Below, in pieces: positions 44,007 through 53,802 of a stretch of 64,000 nucleotides of DNA (its first letter is position 1; every line of letters begins with the position of its first letter). Both the position numbers and the translations under genes were made by a program. Origin of the DNA: CAZNHL01 sp964572965 (lineage in GTDB: Bacteria > Bacteroidota > Bacteroidia > Cytophagales > UBA9547). Location of the stretch: positions 7,282-71,281 of the forward strand of contig CAZNHL010000011.1 of NCBI GenBank assembly GCA_964572965.1, given 5' to 3'. The notes beneath the pieces were generated by a model. It did not search any database. It had not been told where the DNA came from and saw only the letters and a list, made by a program, of their open reading frames with translations.

Positions 44007-45437
44007 TTGCTGGTAAATTACTCCTATATAAATAAAGCAAAAGTAGTCCTGTTGGTCTTAACAGGACTACTTTTGCTTTTACAAAACCCTGCAACGGCTC
44101 AGGAAAAGAAGGAAGTCCCTAAAAAAACGCGAATCCTGTTCCTTTTGGACTGTTCCGGCAGTATGCTCGCCAAATGGAATGAGAAAGAACGTCTTGAATT
44201 AAGGATCGATGCTGCCAAAAGAATCCTTACTGAGCTTGTAGACTCGCTCAAAGAAACCAAAAACCTTGAACTGGCATTACGTTGTTACGGTCACCAATAC
44301 GACAAGAATCTTTTCAATTGTGAAGACACAAAACTGGAAGTTAGTTTTGGCCCAAACAATACTGACCTGCTAAAACAAAAAATCAAGGCACTAACGCCAA
44401 AAGGAACTACTCCTATTGCTTATTCACTATTACAGGCAGCCAACGATTTTCCACCGGCAGACAAAAACACCCGGAACGTTATCATTATTATTACTGATGG
44501 GTTAGAGTCATGTAAAGGTGACCCATGTGCTATTTCACTCGCCCTTCAAAAGAGAAAAATATTCCTGAAACCGTTTGTTATCGGTATCGGTAAGCTCGAA
44601 GATTATGGCAAAGCCATGGACTGCATGGGTAAATTCGTAAATGCAGAAGACTCGAAAAACCTTAAAACATTACTCTATACTGCTGTTAAAGAATCTCTTG
44701 AAAAAACTTATATAACAGTTAGATTATTTGATAGTTACGACAAACCAACAGAGACAAACGTAAACGTTTCCTTTATCAATAGAATTACAGGTGAAGCCGT
44801 TTATGACTTTGTACACAGACTTGATAATTCGGGCAAGTTTGAGCATTATGAAATTGATCCTTTAATGAACTATGATGTGATTGTCAATACAGTTCCGCAA
44901 GTGATCAGAAAAGACATTCAGATTCAGGCAGGAAAGGAAAACTACATAGACATCAAATGTCCTCAGGGCTATCTCACTGTCAACTTCCAGTCTGCCAATA
45001 GTGAATATAAAAACCCACAGGTATTGGTAAAACAGGATAATAATCCTGTCACAATCAATAACCAGAAGTTCAAAGCAACAGAAAAATATCTGGTAGGTAA
45101 ATATGACATTGAGATCCTTACAATGCCGCGTATCTACAGAACTATAGAAATCAAGCAGGACGAAAACACTGAGATCAACCTCCCTATTCCGGGCGTTTTA
45201 AATATCCCGCAAAATACCGTTGGATATGGAAGTCTGTATGTAGTAAAACTGGATGGTTCTACCGAATGGATTTATAATTTTGAAAATAACACAAGTAAAA
45301 TCAACATGCCTCTTCAGCCCGGTAATTACAAAGTAGTATTCAGGTCTAAAGATGCAATAAGCAGTAAATATACCGATGTACAATACTTTACCGTAAGGCC
45401 GGGACTGACATCAACAATAAATCTTTTTAACAAATAG
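44007..45437 (+). CDS. Secreted von Willebrand factor A domain protein between transketolase halves
   Basis: The frame starts with TTG at 44007 because no ATG precedes the signal sequence (AKVVLLVLTGLLLLLQNPATAQ). The roughly 476-residue product is exported. A VWA domain (about 40-235) holds a complete MIDAS metal site: LDCSGSM, TPKGTTPIA and IITDGLES. Cysteines in LFNCED and SCKGDPC suggest disulfides. The rest (about 240-476) looks like two or three beta-sandwich domains, with repeats of a TINLF or INLPIP ending. It probably binds a surface ligand. It is 9 bases after one transketolase gene and 48 bases before the other, so it should be co-transcribed with them. Confidence 0.85.
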   Translation: MLVNYSYINKAKVVLLVLTGLLLLLQNPATAQEKKEVPKKTRILFLLDCSGSMLAKWNEKERLELRIDAAKRILTELVDSLKETKNLELALRCYGHQYDKNLFNCEDTKLEVSFGPNNTDLLKQKIKALTPKGTTPIAYSLLQAANDFPPADKNTRNVIIIITDGLESCKGDPCAISLALQKRKIFLKPFVIGIGKLEDYGKAMDCMGKFVNAEDSKNLKTLLYTAVKESLEKTYITVRLFDSYDKPTETNVNVSFINRITGEAVYDFVHRLDNSGKFEHYEIDPLMNYDVIVNTVPQVIRKDIQIQAGKENYIDIKCPQGYLTVNFQSANSEYKNPQVLVKQDNNPVTINNQKFKATEKYLVGKYDIEILTMPRIYRTIEIKQDENTEINLPIPGVLNIPQNTVGYGSLYVVKLDGSTEWIYNFENNTSKINMPLQPGNYKVVFRSKDAISSKYTDVQYFTVRPGLTSTINLFNK

Positions 45438-45485
45438 AAATTACAAGCATCATAGATGCTTATTCAATAGAACAATTATATAAAC

Positions 45486-46442
45486 ATGAAAAAATATACT
45501 TTCACTGAAAAACTGGATACACGTTCTGGCTTTGGCGCAGGTTTGCATGAATTAGGAAAGACAAACCCGAATGTGGTTGGTTTGTGTGCCGATCTTACAG
45601 GTTCTTTGAAAATGGATGCTTTTCAAAAAGACTTCCCTGAGCGTTTCTTTCAGGTAGGTATTGCGGAAGCAAACATGATTGGCCTTGCTGCCGGTATGAC
45701 TATTGGTGGAAAAATCCCATTCACAGGAACATTCGCCAACTTCTCAACAAGCCGTGTTTTTGACCAGATCCGACAGTCAGTTGCTTATTCAGGAAAGAAT
45801 GTAAAAATATGTGCTTCTCACGCAGGTCTTACTTTGGGTGAAGATGGCGCAACACACCAGGTATTGGAAGATATCGGTATGATGAAAAGCTTACCGGGAA
45901 TGGCAGTAATCAACCCATGTGATTACAACCAGACTAAAGCAGCTACACTTGCTATTGCTGAGCATGAAGGTCCTGTTTATTTACGTTTCGGGCGTCCGGC
46001 TGTACCTAACTTCACTCCTGCTGACCAGAAGTTTGAAATCGGTAAAGCATTGACATTGAATGAAGGTAAAGACGTAACAATTTTCGCTACAGGCCACTTG
46101 GTTTGGGAAGCAATTCTTGCAGGTGAAAAACTGGCTGAAAAAGGCATTGATGCGGAGATCATCAATATCCATACTATCAAGCCTTTGGATGTTGACGCTA
46201 TCATTAAATCTGCAAAGAAAACCGGTGCAGTAGTTTCTGCTGAAGAACACCAGATGAATGGCGGTTTAGGCGACAGCATTGCTCAGGTTTTGTCACGCAC
46301 GAACCCTACTCCACAGGAATATGTAGCTGTTAACGACGTTTTCGGTGAAAGTGGTGAGCCATCTCAATTGATGAAAAAATACGGTTTAACTGCTGACGAT
46401 ATCATTGCTGCTGCTAAAAAAGCAATTGCAAGAAAGAAGTAG
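45486..46442 (+). CDS. tktB: Transketolase, C-terminal subunit
   Basis: The 318-residue protein is the pyrimidine-binding and C-terminal domain half of transketolase. It includes QVGIAEANMIGLAAGMTIGG (about 55-74) with the catalytic glutamate, IRQSVAYSGKNVKICASHAGL and the C-terminal VSAEEHQMNGGLGDSIAQV. It pairs with the N-terminal subunit at 43137. Between the two lies a secreted VWA protein gene in the same orientation. A strong hairpin terminator follows at 46462. Confidence 0.95.
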   Translation: MKKYTFTEKLDTRSGFGAGLHELGKTNPNVVGLCADLTGSLKMDAFQKDFPERFFQVGIAEANMIGLAAGMTIGGKIPFTGTFANFSTSRVFDQIRQSVAYSGKNVKICASHAGLTLGEDGATHQVLEDIGMMKSLPGMAVINPCDYNQTKAATLAIAEHEGPVYLRFGRPAVPNFTPADQKFEIGKALTLNEGKDVTIFATGHLVWEAILAGEKLAEKGIDAEIINIHTIKPLDVDAIIKSAKKTGAVVSAEEHQMNGGLGDSIAQVLSRTNPTPQEYVAVNDVFGESGEPSQLMKKYGLTADDIIAAAKKAIARKK

Positions 46443-46461
46443 TTGAATCACTGATTATAAG

Positions 46462-46495
46462 AAAAGTCATGTTTCTGAACAGGAACATGACTTTT
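46462..46495 (+). terminator. Intrinsic terminator of the transketolase operon
   Basis: AAAAGTCATGTT (46462-46473) pairs with AACATGACTTTT (46484-46495), followed by further T, about 20 bases past the stop codon. Confidence 0.9.
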
Positions 46496-46564
46496 TTATT
46501 GTCAGACACAACCAAATCCCCTTAAAAGGGTATAGAATAAAAGGACAATATTGACTGAGGAAGG

Positions 46565-47149
46565 ATGCTTAGAGCTTTGTCTATATTTTTTTTAAAGATA
46601 ACCGGGTGGAAGCTCGGCGGACTTGTACCTGTTCCGCAAGAGTTCAGGGAAAAGTGTGTTGTCATAGGAGCTCCTCATACCAGTAACTGGGACATCGTAT
46701 TTACACTGGCATTCATGAAAGTACTAGGCATAAAAATGCGCTTTACAATCAAAAAAGAATGGCTCGTCTTTCCTATTAATATACTACTGAAACCACTTGG
46801 TGCGATTGCCGTTGACCGTTCACCTAAAGTGCCGGGCGAAGAACGCAGAAGTATGACTGAAGTCTTAATAGAGCTCTTAGATCATAATGATATTGCCTTG
46901 ATCGTTACTCCCGAAGGAACAAGAAGTAAAGTAACAGAATGGAAAACAGGTTTTTATCACGTGGCTGCAGGTGCAAAAGTACCAATGCTTCTTGCCTTTT
47001 TAGATTATCCGAGTAAAACAGGCGGAGTCCTTGCAGTCGTTTATCCAACAGGCGATATGGACAAGGACATGCGTGAGATTATGACTCATTATAAAACTAT
47101 CAGAGGTAGATTTCCGGAGAAGTTTAGTTTAGATACCAGATATAGTTAA
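46565..47149 (+). CDS. 1-acyl-sn-glycerol-3-phosphate acyltransferase-like (PlsC family)
   Basis: The 194-residue protein has the PlsC acyltransferase motifs: GAPHTSNWDIVF with the HxxxxD catalytic pair (about 36-47), LGAIAVDRSP (about 80-89) and VTPEGTRSKVTEWKTGF (about 117-133). It should transfer an acyl group to lysophosphatidic acid or a related lysolipid at the membrane. The product is shorter than E. coli PlsC (245 residues), which is usual for the Bacteroidota paralogues that also act in ornithine-lipid or lysolipid pathways. Monocistronic after the transketolase terminator. Confidence 0.88.
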   Translation: MLRALSIFFLKITGWKLGGLVPVPQEFREKCVVIGAPHTSNWDIVFTLAFMKVLGIKMRFTIKKEWLVFPINILLKPLGAIAVDRSPKVPGEERRSMTEVLIELLDHNDIALIVTPEGTRSKVTEWKTGFYHVAAGAKVPMLLAFLDYPSKTGGVLAVVYPTGDMDKDMREIMTHYKTIRGRFPEKFSLDTRYS

Positions 47150-47275
47150 TTAGATCAGAAATCTCAAAAAGTATCTTACCTTCATCTTAAATCTCATACC
47201 TCTTTTTAGTTTTGAACAAAACAAACATAGATAAAGGAGGTTTTTAATCAATATAATGAAACAAAATATTCCTCA

Positions 47276-48334
47276 ATGGGACAATTACCAGATAAAGTAC
47301 TACAATCAAAATTCAAAAAATCATATTTAGCAATTACACTAACAGCTCTGGCAATTTTTACTATAAGCCTTTCTATTGTTTTATATATAACATTCTTCAA
47401 TTACACCTATATTCAGTTCGATACCGCTACCCTTATTATTTTTCCGGCAACTTTCATCTATATAATTCTAAAGGCTTTATCAGATTACTATAAACGTTTA
47501 AGTATTGACAACAACAGATTAACTATTGCTAATTTGCTTGGATGGAACACCAGATCATATCACCTTGAAAACTTACAGTCATTTGCAGAAATGGAGATGA
47601 AAGATAAATACTTTTCCTGGAAGGAAATTCATTTGATATATCCGGAAGAAACAATCAGACTCTCTTCAATGACTTATGAAAACTACAACCAGCTCGTGCT
47701 GCTTTTAAAAGGTGATAAAAAAGAAAACACATATGAGTATCTCCGTAAGCGGAAAAAGAGTATGTGGCTTTCGAGTGCAGCTTATTGCATCGTCTTTGCC
47801 ATAATCTGTTTAACAATCCTCTACTATGTTCCTGACACGAATCCTAAAAAGTTATCACTGGAAGATCTGCAGGAAATTGAAGGTGTATTGTCTGAAGAAC
47901 CAGAGATCAATGGCCATAAGCAATACAGCAACCAAGATGCTTCATTTGTCTTAAAAGACTTCCCTGAAACAACCTTTTCATTGAACAGGACAAATTTTTA
48001 CAATTCGGCTTATCAAGATTTAGAAAAAAAGATCCATACCGGAGATACTGTATATTTTGCCATCGAGAAAGATGAATATCTGACAAAACTTATTAAAACT
48101 AAACCATTGTCGTTTGAACAGAAACATTTCGAATCTTCTATTATTGAAGTATATGGAATAAAAGACAATAAATGGATATATCTGAGTACAGACCAAAGTG
48201 AAAAATGGGTCAATACCGTAAATATGAAAGATCAATTAATACTCGGCTTGTTCTTTACCGGCTTCTGTATACCACTTTTGATAATACTCCAGTATTCAGA
48301 ATGTATTCAAAGCAGAAATGTAAAAAAAATGTAA
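47276..48334 (+). CDS. Uncharacterised membrane protein with PH-like region
   Basis: I do not recognise this 352-residue protein. It has two membrane segments near the N-terminus (about residues 17-40 and 47-67), a soluble stretch with PH-domain-like strands (LSIDNNRLTIANLLGWNTRS, about 76-95), a third segment (about 163-185), an extracytoplasmic domain (about 190-320) and a final segment (about 325-342). That layout resembles Bacteroidota proteins carrying a bacterial PH-like domain, by eye only. The ATG at 47276 is chosen; an AAAGGAGG at 47233 precedes a different ATG at 47256 that opens only 24 codons in another frame. Confidence 0.7.
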   Translation: MGQLPDKVLQSKFKKSYLAITLTALAIFTISLSIVLYITFFNYTYIQFDTATLIIFPATFIYIILKALSDYYKRLSIDNNRLTIANLLGWNTRSYHLENLQSFAEMEMKDKYFSWKEIHLIYPEETIRLSSMTYENYNQLVLLLKGDKKENTYEYLRKRKKSMWLSSAAYCIVFAIICLTILYYVPDTNPKKLSLEDLQEIEGVLSEEPEINGHKQYSNQDASFVLKDFPETTFSLNRTNFYNSAYQDLEKKIHTGDTVYFAIEKDEYLTKLIKTKPLSFEQKHFESSIIEVYGIKDNKWIYLSTDQSEKWVNTVNMKDQLILGLFFTGFCIPLLIILQYSECIQSRNVKKM

Positions 48335-48335
48335 G

Positions 48336-49025
48336 CTACCTTACCACCATTTTGAACCCTACACCATGAAGATTATCAATACTCACATTCTCTTCCGTTG
48401 CCAGGTATTTACGTAAGCGGGAAATAAAAACATCCAGACTTCGTCCTACAAAATAGTCATCATCGCCCCAGACTGCTGTCAGAATTTCATCCCTTTTCAG
48501 GACTTTATTTTTGTTGGCCAAAAGATATTTCATCAGTTCCGCTTCTTTCAACGTTAAGCGATGCTTTAACTCCTTATTGCTTAATAGTAAGTTTTCGAAA
48601 TCGAAAGTTAAAGAACCTATTTTCAGCAAATTACTCTCTTCTTTAGCGACAACAGAACGTTTAAGAAACACCTTAACCTTTAGTTCCAGCTCAAGGTAGC
48701 TGAACGGCTTGGTCAGGTAATCGTCTGCCCCTATCTGCAGACCGGTAATCTTATCCTCCAAAAGTGACTTCGCTGTCAGAAACAACACCGGCACATCTTT
48801 ATTGCTTTCGCGTATTTTAACGGCAAGTTCAAAACCACTCATTCCGGGAAGCATCACGTCCAGGATACACAAAGAGATTTTCTGTGTACTGAAAACCTGC
48901 CAGGCTTCGTTACCTTCAGTACAATGGATTACCTGATACCCCGACTGGGTCAAATTATGCTTAGTAATGAATGCCAGGTTCGCATCATCTTCCACATAAA
49001 GAATGGTAGGAACATCTGCAATCAT
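48336..49025 (-). CDS. OmpR-family response regulator
   Basis: The 229-residue protein has a receiver domain (about 8-120) with acidic pocket VEDDAN (residues 11-16), phosphoacceptor D56 in CILDVMLPGMSG, and the lysine in YLTKPFSYLEL. A winged-helix DNA-binding domain follows (about 135-229; LKEAELMKYLLANKNKVLKR). It overlaps the sensor kinase gene upstream by four bases (ATGA), giving a coupled two-component pair. Its targets are not visible; the divergent DUF2723 gene is a candidate. It converges with the membrane-protein gene whose stop lies one base away. Confidence 0.95.
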   Translation of the reverse strand: MIADVPTILYVEDDANLAFITKHNLTQSGYQVIHCTEGNEAWQVFSTQKISLCILDVMLPGMSGFELAVKIRESNKDVPVLFLTAKSLLEDKITGLQIGADDYLTKPFSYLELELKVKVFLKRSVVAKEESNLLKIGSLTFDFENLLLSNKELKHRLTLKEAELMKYLLANKNKVLKRDEILTAVWGDDDYFVGRSLDVFISRLRKYLATEENVSIDNLHGVGFKMVVR

Positions 49026-50281
49026 ACAGGAATCTGTAGAATAAACCTGCTTCCTTTACCCTGCACACTTTCAAGAACGATATTCCAGTTATGGGCACTT
49101 ACAATGCTTTTTACGTAGTGCAAGCCAATACCAAAACCTCTTACATTGTGCAGGTTGCCCGTAGGTACCCTGAAAAATGGTTTAAAAATCTGTTTCTGGT
49201 ATTTTGCATCTATACCAATTCCATTATCTGCTACAGAAAGAAATACTTTTCCATCAACACTTTCTGTACTGATTACGATCTCAGCAGTATCTTCAGAATA
49301 TTTCACGGCATTGTCAAGCAGATTCTGGATAGCATGCGTCAGATAAGTCTTGTCTGCTATTACAACAGGATCTGAAGTAGCAAACCTGAAGTTCAACTTG
49401 CAATCGCTCTTTAAAGCCAAACCCATACCACTTACCACTTCTCTGATCAGCTCATGCAAATCCAGTTTTTCTTTCTTCAAAGAAAGATTCAAAGACTTGC
49501 TTTTACCGGACAAAAGAATTTTATCAACCTGCGTATTCAGTTTGGCTGCTTCCTGTCTGATCATACCAATAAAACCGGAAAACTTTGGATCCTGAACCGC
49601 TGACGAAGACTCGAGTGTTTCTGCAATGAGAGAGATGGTTGAAAGCGGCGTTTTAAACTCGTGCGTCATATTGTTCACAAAATCCCTTTGTACTTCAGAC
49701 AATCTCTTTTGTTTTAAGATCACAAACAGCGCATAAACAAAGAATAATAAAAAAACCACCAGCAGGAAAGTCGAGAAAATCCAGATATACATTTCCCCAT
49801 TCATCCTGAACAACATATTGGGAAACGAAAGTCCTATATAGTATTCACCTTTTGACAATACCGGCAATTGTTCTTTTTGGAGTTTATGCATGCCCGGTTT
49901 ATCTGCACCAATAAAAGCGCCATACAACATTTGATGTGTAGATGAGTCATAAACAGCATATTCTGCCGAAGTCTCCAATTGCTGGCCGGAAAACTCCTTC
50001 TTCATAAGATTACCAAGCACACTTGTATCCACGCTCCCTTTTACGTGAAGAATATAGTAATTGGAAGAAAGCTGTTCTATAGAGCGAAAAGGATTTCCGG
50101 CAGTTGTATTACCCTTTCCCAAAGCTGTTGCCACTTGCGACAAATTGATTCTTACAGACTGTTCAAATTGCTTATCCTGTACACTGAAAGCCTTTTGAAG
50201 CCAATAAACCTGAACGGTAAAGATACCTGTGATGACAAAGGCTCCAAGCACAATAATCATCCTGATAGTTCTGTTGCTCAT
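49022..50281 (-). CDS. Sensor histidine kinase
   Basis: The 419-residue protein has two membrane segments (about residues 8-28 and 164-186) that enclose a periplasmic sensing region of about 135 residues. The cytoplasmic part has a HisKA domain with NNMTHEFKTPLSTISLIAET (phosphoacceptor His near 207) and a HATPase domain with N box HAIQNLLDNAVKYSE, VADNGIGIDAKYQ and GFGIGLHYVKSIV. Its periplasmic domain has no family I recognise. The kinase leads the operon, with the response regulator overlapping by four bases. It is divergent from the DUF2723 gene, 159 bases apart. Confidence 0.95.
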   Translation of the reverse strand: MSNRTIRMIIVLGAFVITGIFTVQVYWLQKAFSVQDKQFEQSVRINLSQVATALGKGNTTAGNPFRSIEQLSSNYYILHVKGSVDTSVLGNLMKKEFSGQQLETSAEYAVYDSSTHQMLYGAFIGADKPGMHKLQKEQLPVLSKGEYYIGLSFPNMLFRMNGEMYIWIFSTFLLVVFLLFFVYALFVILKQKRLSEVQRDFVNNMTHEFKTPLSTISLIAETLESSSAVQDPKFSGFIGMIRQEAAKLNTQVDKILLSGKSKSLNLSLKKEKLDLHELIREVVSGMGLALKSDCKLNFRFATSDPVVIADKTYLTHAIQNLLDNAVKYSEDTAEIVISTESVDGKVFLSVADNGIGIDAKYQKQIFKPFFRVPTGNLHNVRGFGIGLHYVKSIVSAHNWNIVLESVQGKGSRFILQIPV

Positions 50282-50440
50282 ATTACATCTAAGATAGCTG
50301 TTTTCACCTGAATGACGAACATTCCGAACCCCATTAACAAAACATTAACAAATCATTTAAACTTCATTCAAAATCATTAACAAGTCATTAACAGGCCTCT
50401 GTTCGATTATTATCCAGTTTTGTAAAAAAATTCAAGGATA

Positions 50441-53400
50441 ATGAACCTATTCAACCTTTTTACCAAAACTAACAAAGACTTCCCGTTCTCCGGCAAGAAT
50501 TACATCCTGCTATTTACAGGTCTTCTTATACTTGCCAGTGGCTATCTTATTATGACCTTCGACCAAAGCGATTACGGGTTTGGCCTGTTGGGTTTAACCA
50601 TTGGTCCTGTTGTAGTACTATTGGGCTTTAGCATCGTGTTTTTTGCCATTCTCTACAACGACCAGTCCAAATTCACAGAAAATATAACGGATATAAGCGA
50701 CCTGAAATTTCAAAAGATAAGCACTATTACAGGCTGGGCCATTTTCCTTGTTTCATTTATTACATACGCGCTTACAGTTGAAAGAACGGTAAGTCTTTGG
50801 GACTGCGGTGAGTTTATTGCAGCTAGCTATAAACTGGAAATTCCGCACCCGCCGGGAACACCATTATTTCTATTAGCAGGAAGGTTATTTTCCCTCTTCG
50901 CTCCTGCCAAAGAATGGGTTGCTCTCAGCATCAACATGGTTTCTGTAGTAGCAAGCAGCTTTACAGTACTCATTTTGTTCCATTCTATCCTGATACTTGC
51001 TAAAAGGTTTTATAAGCCTGACATAACATCATCATTGAAGGAGATCATTCTCCTGATAGCTGCAACAGTTGGCAGCTTGTCTTTTGCTTTTTCAGATTCT
51101 TTCTGGTTCAACGCAACAGAAGCAGAAGTATACGCGCTCTCCTGCCTGTTCACTGCACTGGTATTCTGGGCAATGCTGAAATGGCTTGAGCAGGATAATG
51201 AACGTGCTGAAAGCAAATGGCTGCTGTTTCTCGCCTATCTGATCGGTTTGTCAATAGGAGTTCACTTGCTGAACCTGGTAGCCATTCCGGCCCTGGCCTT
51301 TGTTTATTATTTTAAGAAATACCCTTTTTCATGGAAAGGTGTAATACTGACTACACTTATCAGTTGTATCCTCATCGTCTTCTTTATGGAAGGCATCATT
51401 ATCTGGATTCCGTCATTGGCAGCCTTTACCGACCGCATATTTGTAAATGGTTTCAGCTTGCCATTTGGAAGCGGTGTAATATTCTTTTTTGCTATGCTGA
51501 TTATAGGCTTAAGTTGTGCTTTATATCATTCGTTAAAATATGATAAAAAATGGTTGAATATATCCTCACTTGCCTTGATACTGGTACTTGCAGGAGCATC
51601 TTCCAATATTGTGATTCCTATCCGATCAGCTTATAATCCGCCAATGGATGAAAACGATCCGGAAGACATAATGAGCCTTATACTTTATCTGAAAAGAGAC
51701 CAGTACGGCAGCAATCCATTGCTGAAAGGCCCGCATTTTACAGCGGGGTACCCTGAACAGATTATCAAAAAAGGAGCTAAATACAGAAAGGACGAAGCTT
51801 CCGGTAAATATGTGATTTACGATCACGACTATGAATACGTGTACAACAAAAAACATATGACGCTTTTCCCCCGTCTTCAGTTTACTTCAGAAAGGCACCA
51901 GCAGGCTTATCGTCAATGGCTGGGGTTGGCGCAGGGACAAAAACCAACCATGGTGCATAATCTCCGCTTCTTATTTGAGTATCAGCTCGGACATATGTTT
52001 TGCCGTTATTTCCTGTGGAATTTTGCAGGCAGGGAAAGTAATATCCAGGATGCCGGCTGGCTCACGCCTTCAGACTGGTTTGATAATCAGGTACCTGACA
52101 GCATTCTGAATAATAAGGCCAGAAACAACTATTTCATGATTCCCATCCTGCTTGGAATTGCAGGAGCTGCTTATCATTTCAAAAAGAAAGAGCATGACGC
52201 TGTCGTGATATTACTGCTGTTTTTCTTTTCAGGAATTGCCATTAACATATTTCTGAATCAGCCACCTTCAGAACCAAGAGAACGTGATTATGTATATATC
52301 GGTGCATTTTATGCCTTTTCTATCTGGATTGCCTTCGGAGTATTTGGCCTTGCAGATCTTTTGTTGAAATTCACTAAAGGAAAAATTGCTCCTGTAGCCA
52401 TTTTACTACTCGTGTCCTTTTCTGCTCCGGCAATCATGCTTGTTCAAAATTGGGACGACCACGACAGAACAGGCAGGTATTTTGCAGAAGACCTAGCTAA
52501 AAATATGCTCAGGGCCTGTCCGGAAAATGCCATTCTCTTTACCGGAGGCGATAACGATACTTTTCCCCTTTGGTATGCACAGGAGGTGGAAGAATACCGC
52601 ACAGATGTACGCATCTGCAACCTAAGCCTCTTAAACATGGACTGGTATATAAGAGCAATGAAAAGACAATCTAATCTGTCGGATCCACTCCCAATTTCAT
52701 TGGATGAGAAGAATTATCTCAAAGGGAATAATGACCAGATTTATATCATGGAAAAACCCGGATATGCTTCCGGTATTGATCTGAAAGCATACCTGAAGCT
52801 GCTTAAAAACGAAAGTAGGCTTTTGAAATACCCAACAGAAAACGGAGACGAAGTATCGTTTATTCCGGGTAAAAAACTCTTTTTAAATATTGATCCGGAA
52901 ATGGTACCGGCACTTCCAAACAGTTTGAAAACCTCAGCAAAAATGGAGTTTGAACTCAAAGGAAATATTGGTAAAGCAGAGTTGATTGTACTTGATATTA
53001 TTGCAAGTAACAACTGGAAAAGACCTGTTTATTTTGACAATACAGCACTAATAGATTATCCATATTTAAACAACTATGTAATCAAAGAAGGGCTTTTATA
53101 CAGACTCATGCCTGTTGAGGGACTTAATAAAAACGGTTTTACTGATACCGAAACGGCTTATAAAAACCTGATCAAAGAATCCGTTTGGAGAGGATTGAAC
53201 AATCCGGCTGTTTATTCAGACCCGGCAGCCATGCCTCATGTAAGCAATACAAGGGGCGAGTTGTTTAACCTGGCCGTGCAGTTCTACAATGAAAGAAAAC
53301 CCGAAAAGGCCAAAGAAGTACTACAGTTCTCTCTGAGTACAATTCCTGACAGCTGTGTCCCTTATGACTATACCATTGTGTCTTATGCAGAACTTTTATT

Positions 53401-53578
53401 TGCACTCGGAGAAAAAGAGCAGGCAAAAGCCATCTGTAAAGTGCTAGGAAACCGTAGTCTCCAATTCATTTCATATGACCGGAAAGAGAGGTATCATTTG
53501 TATGTACTCAATGAATTGTCCAGCATACTTGAAAGAGCCGGAGAAAAGGAATTAAGCCTGAAATATAAACTTTTATAA
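50441..53578 (+). CDS. DUF2723 (TMEM260-like) membrane protein with C-terminal helical repeats
   Basis: The 1045-residue protein carries about 12 or more membrane segments and the DUF2723 signature ERTVSLWDCGEFIAASYKLE followed by HPPGTPLFLLAGRLFSLFA (about 109-150). Relatives in eukaryotes (TMEM260) are protein O-mannosyltransferases, and the aspartate in WDCGEF is in the place of the catalytic residue. Bacteroidota copies are thought to be O-mannosyltransferases, which is inference. A large loop (about 400-520) and a soluble C-terminus (about 650-1045) with TPR-like helices at the end (LFNLAVQFYNERKPEKAKEV) follow. A polyprenyl-sugar synthase at 24453 could supply its donor. Confidence 0.85.
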   Translation: MNLFNLFTKTNKDFPFSGKNYILLFTGLLILASGYLIMTFDQSDYGFGLLGLTIGPVVVLLGFSIVFFAILYNDQSKFTENITDISDLKFQKISTITGWAIFLVSFITYALTVERTVSLWDCGEFIAASYKLEIPHPPGTPLFLLAGRLFSLFAPAKEWVALSINMVSVVASSFTVLILFHSILILAKRFYKPDITSSLKEIILLIAATVGSLSFAFSDSFWFNATEAEVYALSCLFTALVFWAMLKWLEQDNERAESKWLLFLAYLIGLSIGVHLLNLVAIPALAFVYYFKKYPFSWKGVILTTLISCILIVFFMEGIIIWIPSLAAFTDRIFVNGFSLPFGSGVIFFFAMLIIGLSCALYHSLKYDKKWLNISSLALILVLAGASSNIVIPIRSAYNPPMDENDPEDIMSLILYLKRDQYGSNPLLKGPHFTAGYPEQIIKKGAKYRKDEASGKYVIYDHDYEYVYNKKHMTLFPRLQFTSERHQQAYRQWLGLAQGQKPTMVHNLRFLFEYQLGHMFCRYFLWNFAGRESNIQDAGWLTPSDWFDNQVPDSILNNKARNNYFMIPILLGIAGAAYHFKKKEHDAVVILLLFFFSGIAINIFLNQPPSEPRERDYVYIGAFYAFSIWIAFGVFGLADLLLKFTKGKIAPVAILLLVSFSAPAIMLVQNWDDHDRTGRYFAEDLAKNMLRACPENAILFTGGDNDTFPLWYAQEVEEYRTDVRICNLSLLNMDWYIRAMKRQSNLSDPLPISLDEKNYLKGNNDQIYIMEKPGYASGIDLKAYLKLLKNESRLLKYPTENGDEVSFIPGKKLFLNIDPEMVPALPNSLKTSAKMEFELKGNIGKAELIVLDIIASNNWKRPVYFDNTALIDYPYLNNYVIKEGLLYRLMPVEGLNKNGFTDTETAYKNLIKESVWRGLNNPAVYSDPAAMPHVSNTRGELFNLAVQFYNERKPEKAKEVLQFSLSTIPDSCVPYDYTIVSYAELLFALGEKEQAKAICKVLGNRSLQFISYDRKERYHLYVLNELSSILERAGEKELSLKYKLL

Positions 53579-53802
53579 CCACATAGAACACATTAGGTTG
53601 CTTTATAGTTGAGGCTTACAAGATGTTCCACTTTTTTGAAAAGTGGAACATCTCCCGAAAGTAGTAATGGTTTGTCAAGGTCTGCGACCATTGACAAACA
53701 AAAGGTTCATCATTCTGACCTCACAAAACCTTGTAAGGTTTTTTTTTGTTATATTAATTAAACAATTCGATTTATGTAAAACAGGACTAAAACTCGACTT
53801 TT
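53579..53802. other. Intergenic region with three consecutive hairpins
   Basis: Three stems follow one another: 53621-53653 (AGATGTTCCACTTTT / AAAAGTGGAACATCT, 15 bp perfect, 3-base loop), 53670-53699 (GTTTGTCA / TGACAAAC outer arms, GGTC / GACC inner) and 53725-53742 (AAAACCTT / AAGGTTTT, with a T-tract). Only the last looks like an intrinsic terminator. Confidence 0.7.
53725..53742 (+). terminator. Intrinsic terminator downstream of the DUF2723 gene
   Basis: AAAACCTT (53725-53732), loop GT, AAGGTTTT (53735-53742), followed by six more T. Confidence 0.7.

Noticed and set aside
47256..47330. Short frame with AAAGGAGG upstream, possibly a leader peptide or alternative start of the membrane protein
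   Set aside because: It encodes only 24 codons in another frame, and Bacteroidota rarely use such ribosome sites. I keep the ATG at 47276.
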